The notes beneath the pieces are model-generated. The model ran no database searches. It was given only the letters and a program-made list of their open reading frames with translations, and was not told the origin of the DNA. Made by a program: the position numbers and the translations under genes. A stretch of 64,000 bases of DNA from Rhytidiadelphus loreus (taxonomy: Eukaryota > Streptophyta > Bryopsida > Hypnales > Hylocomiaceae). The stretch lies in the NCBI GenBank assembly GCA_947034895.1, contig OX344762.1:49083087-49147086 (forward strand). Direction: 5' to 3'. This document shows positions 58,030 through 64,000 of the stretch, piece after piece (within the stretch, counting starts at the first letter, position 1; every line of letters begins with the position of its first letter).

Positions 58030-59470
58030 AACCATTGGCCCCCCCAACCCCCCGAAAGCCCATCACTCCCCCAATGACCAAGGCACTCTATGTGAAGGCC
58101 AAATTTGGGATGTTAAATCAAGTCATTCTTTGGGGATAGAAATAAAATGCGCCACGTGTCATCTCGTGAATGGTGTGAGGTGAAAGAGACCCCTGAGAAT
58201 CTGACGTGGAAGTTTCAGGTTCGGCACACTTGAGCGCGCTAAAACCCAGTCCTTCCGACATGGGAAGTAGTCACACGCCAATACTTCAATTATTGGACCA
58301 ATAGGCTGCACTACAGTTGGTGCCTCATTTTCCATGTGATTCTTCCTTCAGTTGACAGCAGAGTCCATGTCTGTCAGATCATGTTGTGGTGTGTCAGCCA
58401 TGTGAAGGCCTCCGGGATCTTTGCCCCTCCCTCTGCCCTGTTTTGCTATCAACTTATTTACTGTGCCCAGGGACATGCTAAAAATCTTCTGATTTCAGTT
58501 CCCTCGAAATGCATGAACCTAAGTTATCCCCTTCACCACTTGCAAAGTGACCATGTGGGGTGAAAAAAAAAGGGTAAGAAAAAAAAGAATAAAAAAGAAG
58601 AAGAAGAAGATATATGTCAGAGACACTCGAGTTAAAAAGAAACTGACAAGATAAAAGAAACTGACGAGAAGTGTGTCAATAGCAAGAACGTGCCAAATGC
58701 CACTGCAGAAGAAAAAAGGAGAAAAAAAGAGAGTTTTAAAAACAAAAACAGAAGCCGGTAGTAGTACGAACAAACTGACTGATGGGGAGGAGGAGGAAGG
58801 GGGGAAAAAATTATGAAGGGAGAACAGGAGAACAGACAAAGCAAGAAGCAAGAAAGACACCCACGACGGAATGGCCCCCGGGACCATACCCGCCCGGGAT
58901 GTAAGTTAAGTCTGCATGGAGATATGATCCCCCGGGGCCAGGGAGCCATGGCATGGGGTGGATCCCGAGGCCCCCAAGCATTTCCCTCTTTACATGAGTT
59001 CCGCTGGACCTGATTCCTTTTCAACAGGGTTTCACTTTTTGTGGGCATCTCACATAACGTACCCAAAAGGACATAATTCCAACACCATGATCTTCAAACA
59101 GGCATCGCTGGCCAAGGGCTAGATCACATGTGGGCCCCACAGGGTGAATTTTTGTGTTCTTGGAAGGAAAAAAACAAAGAAAAAAAAGGCCCCCCCTAAT
59201 ATTTTGTGCCACGCTGATTTTCATTTTTTTTTATCATGCGTAGCAAATAAAAAAAATTCATGTTTTCTTTTTTCTTGGGAGGTGAATTCATCATGTAAGG
59301 CCGACTTTGTGGCATGGGTTTGGGCGTCTTGCGGACTTGGGGAGTTGGAGTGGGATGCCCAAACTCCAAAAAAATTCACTTTAATTTGTGGAGACATGGA
59401 AAAAACAACATGTCATGTATTATATTTTGTAGCTAGTTAATATAATTGTACTTCGTGAACTCTTCCATTG
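58030..59470. other. Low-copy GC-richer island, possible promoter and 5' UTR
   Basis: GCCACGTGTC at 58151 contains a CACGTG G-box core. A purine-rich (GAA)n-like tract lies at 58560-58620, and GC-rich inverted words (CCCGGGATG, CCCCCGGGGCC) at 58876-58940. Open frames on both strands (up to 144 codons, minus, 58632-59066) overlap and lack recognisable motifs. It could be the upstream region of a gene, but no coding exon can be named. Confidence 0.3.
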
Positions 59471-59747
59471 ACTAATTTAGGTATGGTTTGTGATAGTTTC
59501 TAAAAATGAACTTTGATTTTTCCAAAATTGATCATATGGTACTGAATAATAAGTTCTTGTGTTTTCTCCTAATGTGAAATGTTTGGAGTTATCGGCACTC
59601 GAAGTCCAAAAGATGACAGTCCTAGCCCCAATGGTTTGATTCATGTAAGAGTGTAGAGTCTTTTTCTAAGGTAACGACATCTAATAATGACCTATCTCTT
59701 CCCAAGTAGATAGAAAAAGCAAATGCTTCTTCAACTTTGAGGAAGGC

Positions 59748-60540
59748 TTAACCCCTAAAGGCCTAAGAGCATCCCCACTAGTCGCTTCCCTATCCCTATC
59801 CAAATGATTTTCATCTGGATAGGGAAGAAAATTCCCCACCAACATTCCCTATCTCTAAAAATTTAGGGACCTTCCGTCCCAATTCCCCAAATGGGATGAT
59901 GGATAGGGAACTCAAATGGAGTAATTCCTAAACCACTTTTCACCTTTCCAACATGAGTTGTCTTTCATTGATTTGTGGGAGAACTATTCATTACTATTTC
60001 TATAGTTCCCTTTTGACTTCTTCCTACCTCTGTTTAGCAATAAGTTAAAAATTTAGGAAAGAACTAGTGAGAGCTTGTCTTTCCTATCTCCATTTGTGCT
60101 CTCCTTCATCCCAACGAAGATAAGGATAGGGAAGCCATTGGTGGAGATGCTGTAAGGCATCCTATTTCCAAAATCACCTCTAAACTGCCATTTTTCAAAA
60201 GCAATGTATAATTATTTTTAAAATAGTTTTTTGAAAATTTAACCATAGGATCATGTTTAGTACTATCAAATTAGTGTGCTCTCCAATTTTCAAAGAATTT
60301 GACCATATGAATTTTGAGATACTTACAATTAAAGTTCAATTTTAGAAAAAGAAAACATTTTTTCCTTGGGCATACCGGTAATGACTTTTGGGTGCCATAT
60401 CTCAAAAAATTCTACAAAAAAAAGTTTTTTTTTGACCAAATGCAAATATGGTTAGTTGAGAATGTATTAAGTGCCAATTTTAACAAGAATTGGAGCAATA
60501 AATGATTACTTTCAAAACCTTGTAATCAATCAAAATATAT
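59748..60540. mobile_element. TTAA-element remnant carrying a MITE
   Basis: TTAACCCCTAAAGGCC at 59748 is the left end. After the MITE (59767-60152) the host resumes with AAACTGCCATTTTTC and AATTTAACCATAGGATCATG, as in 42322-43253. No right end was found, so it is truncated. Confidence 0.6.
59767..60152. mobile_element. PIF/Harbinger-like MITE with TAA duplication
   Basis: Ends GAGCATCCCCACTAGTCGC and complement CAGCATCTCCACCAATGGC. TAA lies on both sides (59764-59766, 60153-60155). It matches 7768-8185 end to end, including CTCTAAAAATTTAGGGA and GACTTCTTCCTACCTCTGTT. It is the best-preserved copy of the family here. Confidence 0.8.
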
Positions 60541-60749
60541 TAAGAAATCGAGAATTTACCTGACTATGATCATCAACTATTTACTCCAACCAATGACCCT
60601 TTGCATTTTTGCAATTTTTCACAACAAGACTCTACTTCCTAAGCATTTGGAAATTGCAAAGTTCTTTTCTTTCTTGTTTGGGTTGAAAATTAACGAAAAT
60701 GGTCAAGTTTTTTGAAAAATTGCATTTTTGCAATTTGCATTTGAAAAAT

Positions 60750-61990
60750 TAAGATTTGCAATTCTTATTATTTACCTCCCGCCAGCTAGCAAAGAAAAAG
60801 AAAGGTGCCATCCTCCCGGGGGCGGAGGTCCCAAGGCCGCCCAGCCAGCTGTGCTGCAGTGGTTCAGTTCCCAGTAATCGTGTGTCATTCGTGTTCTCTC
60901 CACTTCTGCTGCTGCTGCTGCTCCAGCAGGCAGTGTTGCTGCTGCTTCTGCTGCTGCTTCTTCTTCTTCCTCCTTGCTGTGCTGGAAAGTGGGCGCTTTG
61001 ATTGTTTTTCTCCCAACGGGCCCCGCGGAAGACGGAGATATGGTGGGATCCTCCCCGCGATGCTTGCGACATGATTCGCACCCAACCCGAGGATTCCGTC
61101 CGTCGCCGGACGGAACGGACCGAAGTCACGGAACGGACGGAAGAGTCAGAAGATGCAGAATCAATCATCAGTCAGGCCATGCACGCCGGCCCGGACGGAA
61201 GCTGAGCTGACGCCGCGCAAGCAGCTCCGTTCAGTCTCATCCTATATTGGCATATTCCCATTCATGATCCAGCCAGCCAGCCAGCCTTCTCAAGAATCTC
61301 GGGCCGCCACCTACGTCGTGGCCTCCCCCAATCTGGGACCCAGCCAGCCAACCCTTAACTTCTGAACCCTCTTCGAAGTTTCGGTCCAATTCGGCCTAAT
61401 TTGGGAAAATTTGGAGTAAAATTGGTCAAGTTCGGGGCCAATTGGGGGATTTTTGAGGAATTAGGGTTTGGTTTGGTTGGCAAGATGCAGGAATGTGGTG
61501 ATGTACCCGACACGCTGCCCTGAAATCTATGCCTGCCTTGCTTGGCTTCACTGCTTCCGTCACGAGAGAATCTAATCTAGAACCGCTTACCGCCCAAAGT
61601 TGGGGGAAGGTATCGTTCACGGATCTCGGGGCACGACCCTTGTCGATTACGCTGGCTGTAGCCATGGCGACACGGATTCCTTCGCACCTGCCAGACACAT
61701 GGAATGAATGAATGAATCCACGAGAATTTTCAACCACCACTGGCTGGTCTGGATAACAACAACTGAAGCAAATGGATTCATTACAGTCGTTGCGGACCCG
61801 GTGGATTCGGGAACATCCCAGAGTTGAATTCCTCCAAGGTGCCAGGGTATCGGAATATTCAATTTTTTTCTTCTTTAGGCCTGGCATCTGTCTGTCTGTA
61901 TTCTGTACCTCGTTTTATGTAAATTTTGTGGAGTAATTTAATGCGAATGTGAGCATGTTTAATTGATTTGGGGGAGTGGTTGCGTTGTGT
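60750..61990. other. GC-rich island with CTG microsatellite
   Basis: A (CTG/CTT)n tract runs at about 60905-60975, and CAGC repeats lie at about 61269-61287 and 61340-61352. At 61094-61115 TTCCGTCCG-TCGC-CGGACGGAA forms a 9-bp hairpin, followed by more GGACGGA words. Frames of 60-153 codons overlap on both strands without known motifs. The composition is that of a plant gene's first exon or 5' region. Confidence 0.35.
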
Positions 61991-62039
61991 GCCGACTCCA
62001 TGGATGCCGGGGGTGGGTGGGGGGGTAGGGGAATAAGCT

Positions 62040-63300
62040 TAAAAGTTAATTATTCAATCGGCTGGAGTGACTGATGAGCAGTGGCCGTGATTGTGTGATT
62101 GTGTTGTCGAGGGTATATCCGAATTCGCTGGGAGAAAATGACGCTCCGGCAGCAGGTTTTCCGACACCGCCCCTGCTCCTTCACAAGTCCAGAAGTCCGC
62201 ACTCTGCTGGCGCCTACTGGGCGGAATCTGCGGCAAGATCGAATCTCTTGGTTTGATTGTCGATCTTCGCTATCGCTTTCGGTGGTGTACTCGTCTCGAG
62301 CTTTGTGGCGGAATTGACTGGCAATTATCACAATTTGTGTCACATTTCTTAATTAGGGTTTCACGGCCCAGGTCGCGTGAGTTCTCGAAACGGTTGACTA
62401 CCGAATATGCAAACTCCAGAAGCATCACAAAACACGAAGAAAATATGCCAAGTAAGTTAGACCTTGTTCTTGAAGAAGATGCAGGGTCCTACAATGTGGA
62501 ACCTATTCATGTCACAACATGCTCACTAGAGAGGATTACAAAACATAACCCTCTTGAAAAGAATTCCTAAAACCTTGAGTGAAAGGGTATTCAACCTGCT
62601 TCAATTTTCTGGCATTACTCTTTCTTTGATTTAAGTTACATCCTTTTGCATCTGGAGCTCAATTTTTTTGAAGAAGGCAGTCTCTTGCATCCGTCACTTC
62701 AATAGGTTGTGACGATAGCTCCCGGATTAATTAATACTTTTGACGAAGCAGACACCATTTTCAACATTGGTTGAGTTCAAAATCTTGTTGTGTTTTTCTT
62801 TATATTTTATTTGGTAACATTCATCAGATGGGTCCACTCAGAGGACAATTTTAGGGACGTTACAGAGGTTATGGTTTTCGTACAGTGCAACATTGTCACT
62901 ACGAATTTTCCAGGTTGTTGGATGCAGAGGGAGGTTTCGTACATTGGAGAAGATGCTCTCTCAAGTCCCCGAGGTTTCGGCAAAATCCATCCATAACGCA
63001 GAATATCTTGAGCTTGTGCAGGGAAATCAATATACCGGCAGCAAGTAAAACAAAAGTGCAGCTTGAATGATTCGATACGTGAAGAAATTGTCCATTCCAT
63101 TGCAAATTGCAAGGGTGCACATGGATCTGCTGGAGGAGAGAGAATGGAGAATGTTTCAGACTTCTAGCTCCCTTTTGTGTTCCTCCCAATTCCTGATACT
63201 TATTACTAGTTCTCGCTGGAATCGTGGCATGTGTGTGAGAATGGTTTTCTATTTCTTCTTTTGTGAATCAGTTTCGTTTCGTTTCGTTTCGTTTTGAAAT
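62040..63300 (+). other. Possible gene or pseudogene, exons not resolved
   Basis: Two peptide-like stretches are separated by a possible intron. The first, 62440-62569, starts with ATG at 62445 and keeps a frame to TAA; GTAAGT directly after ATGCCAA could instead be a splice donor. The second follows acceptor-like TTTTCCAG at about 62913 and reads to a TAA at about 63048, with the residues EMLSQVPEVSAKSIHNAEYL. An acceptor-like CATTCATCAG also precedes 62828. I do not recognise the protein and cannot fix the exons. Confidence 0.3.
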
Positions 63301-63731
63301 TAAAAAAACAAACAAACTGGCTCGTGCCGTTGAATGCTTTGCTAGATAGAGGAGTAGAATATGAAGGTTTGTTTGCAACTCTGATATAAAACTATCAAAT
63401 ATCAATCACCAAAAGGCTCCCCTTCAGAACCAGAAGCACGAGGCAAAATGTTTTGCAATTGTCAAAGAAGTTGAATCTTCAAAAAAAAGAAAAAGAGCGA
63501 AGATGGAAAAGAGAAATCGGCATCATGCATGTGAAACAAATATCTACAATAAAGAAGGATTGACACTTGTGTACTGATGTCAATGTTTTAAAGTAAAATG
63601 TCTTTCTTGTATGTCCACAACACCGTCCTACTATTGTTGAATAATGTAATGAAGACAACTTATATTCTGAATATGCTTTTTGGCAAGAATTGAAACTTAT
63701 TCTGAAAATACTAGACAAAATAAATGCAACA

Positions 63732-64000
63732 TTAACCCTTAAAGGATCGTGGCACATTTTAGACAGAAATTGTGAAAAACTGCCACTTTTTAGGACAATG
63801 AACAAAAACAGTTTTTTTTTTCTTTTCAGAATTCATTCGTACAAATTTGTACTAGAGTAGTCTAGAAATCTGTGGGAAAAACATCAAAAACTTTGATTGC
63901 ATGGATTGAAAGATTATAACCTTTGAAGCTAGGAGAGAGATTTTTTCCAACCTTGCCCAATAGAGCTAGTAGACTTCAAATCCTCCTAGAATGAGATTTT
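63732..64000 (+). mobile_element. TTAA-element, left part, cut by window end
   Basis: It starts TTAACCCTTAAAGGATCG, then AAAACTGCCACTTTTTAGG and ATTGCATGGATTGAAAGATTATAAC, as in 57081-57850. The remainder lies outside the window. From 63300 to 63731 no gene is seen. Confidence 0.6.

Noticed and set aside
60749..61168. 139-codon minus-strand frame with Ser/Gln-rich runs
   Set aside because: The runs come from the CTG/CTT microsatellite; three other frames there are equally open.

Overview
The window looks like nuclear DNA from a land plant or other streptophyte with a large, transposon-rich genome. It is strongly AT-rich, has no operon-like gene packing, and is filled with decayed, nested transposable elements of plant types: TWA-target and TA-target MITEs, a CACTA-like end, hAT-like foldbacks, LINE-like tails and an LTR-type insertion. 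I recognise no conserved housekeeping gene, so I do not name a genus. Ferns, gymnosperms, bryophytes and charophytes all remain possible.

The only convincing long coding sequence is at 17536-19386. It lies inside a 3.4 kb GC-richer, CCGG-rich insertion (17107-20482) that begins TGTCG, ends CGACA and is flanked by the 5-bp duplication ATTGG. I see no second copy of its ends inside it, so it reads as a solo LTR carrying a gene in its U3 part, with one TATA box before the ORF and another near the expected U3/R border. The ORF has one in-frame TAG at 18643, splitting it into 369 + 246 codons. This is the most unusual object in the window.

Most of the rest is nested small elements. (1) Elements bounded by TTAA with ends TTAACCCC occur at 7757, 14644, 22244, 25744, 42322, 46949 and as single ends elsewhere. 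(2) PIF/Harbinger-like MITEs with ends GAGCATCCCC and TTA/TAA duplications occur at 3071, 3440, 7768, 8189, 43564 and 59767, several of them inserted inside the end of a TTAA element. (3) Elements with ends AGGTAG and TA duplications occur at 36134, 36251, 46688, 55985 and 56317, and two insertions can be proven by comparing empty and filled sites inside the window. (4) Foldback or inverted structures occur at 29121, 41250, 44746 and 51061.

GC-richer, apparently low-copy islands lie at 4190-5020, 6690-7540, 46100-46548, 58100-59450 and 60750-63300. They resemble promoter or 5' UTR DNA, and the last may hold exons of a gene, but none gives a recognisable protein. The remaining stretches (1-3067, 20488-22090, 27640-29120, 33670-35670, 37890-39860, 52200-55980) are AT-rich with no gene that I can support.
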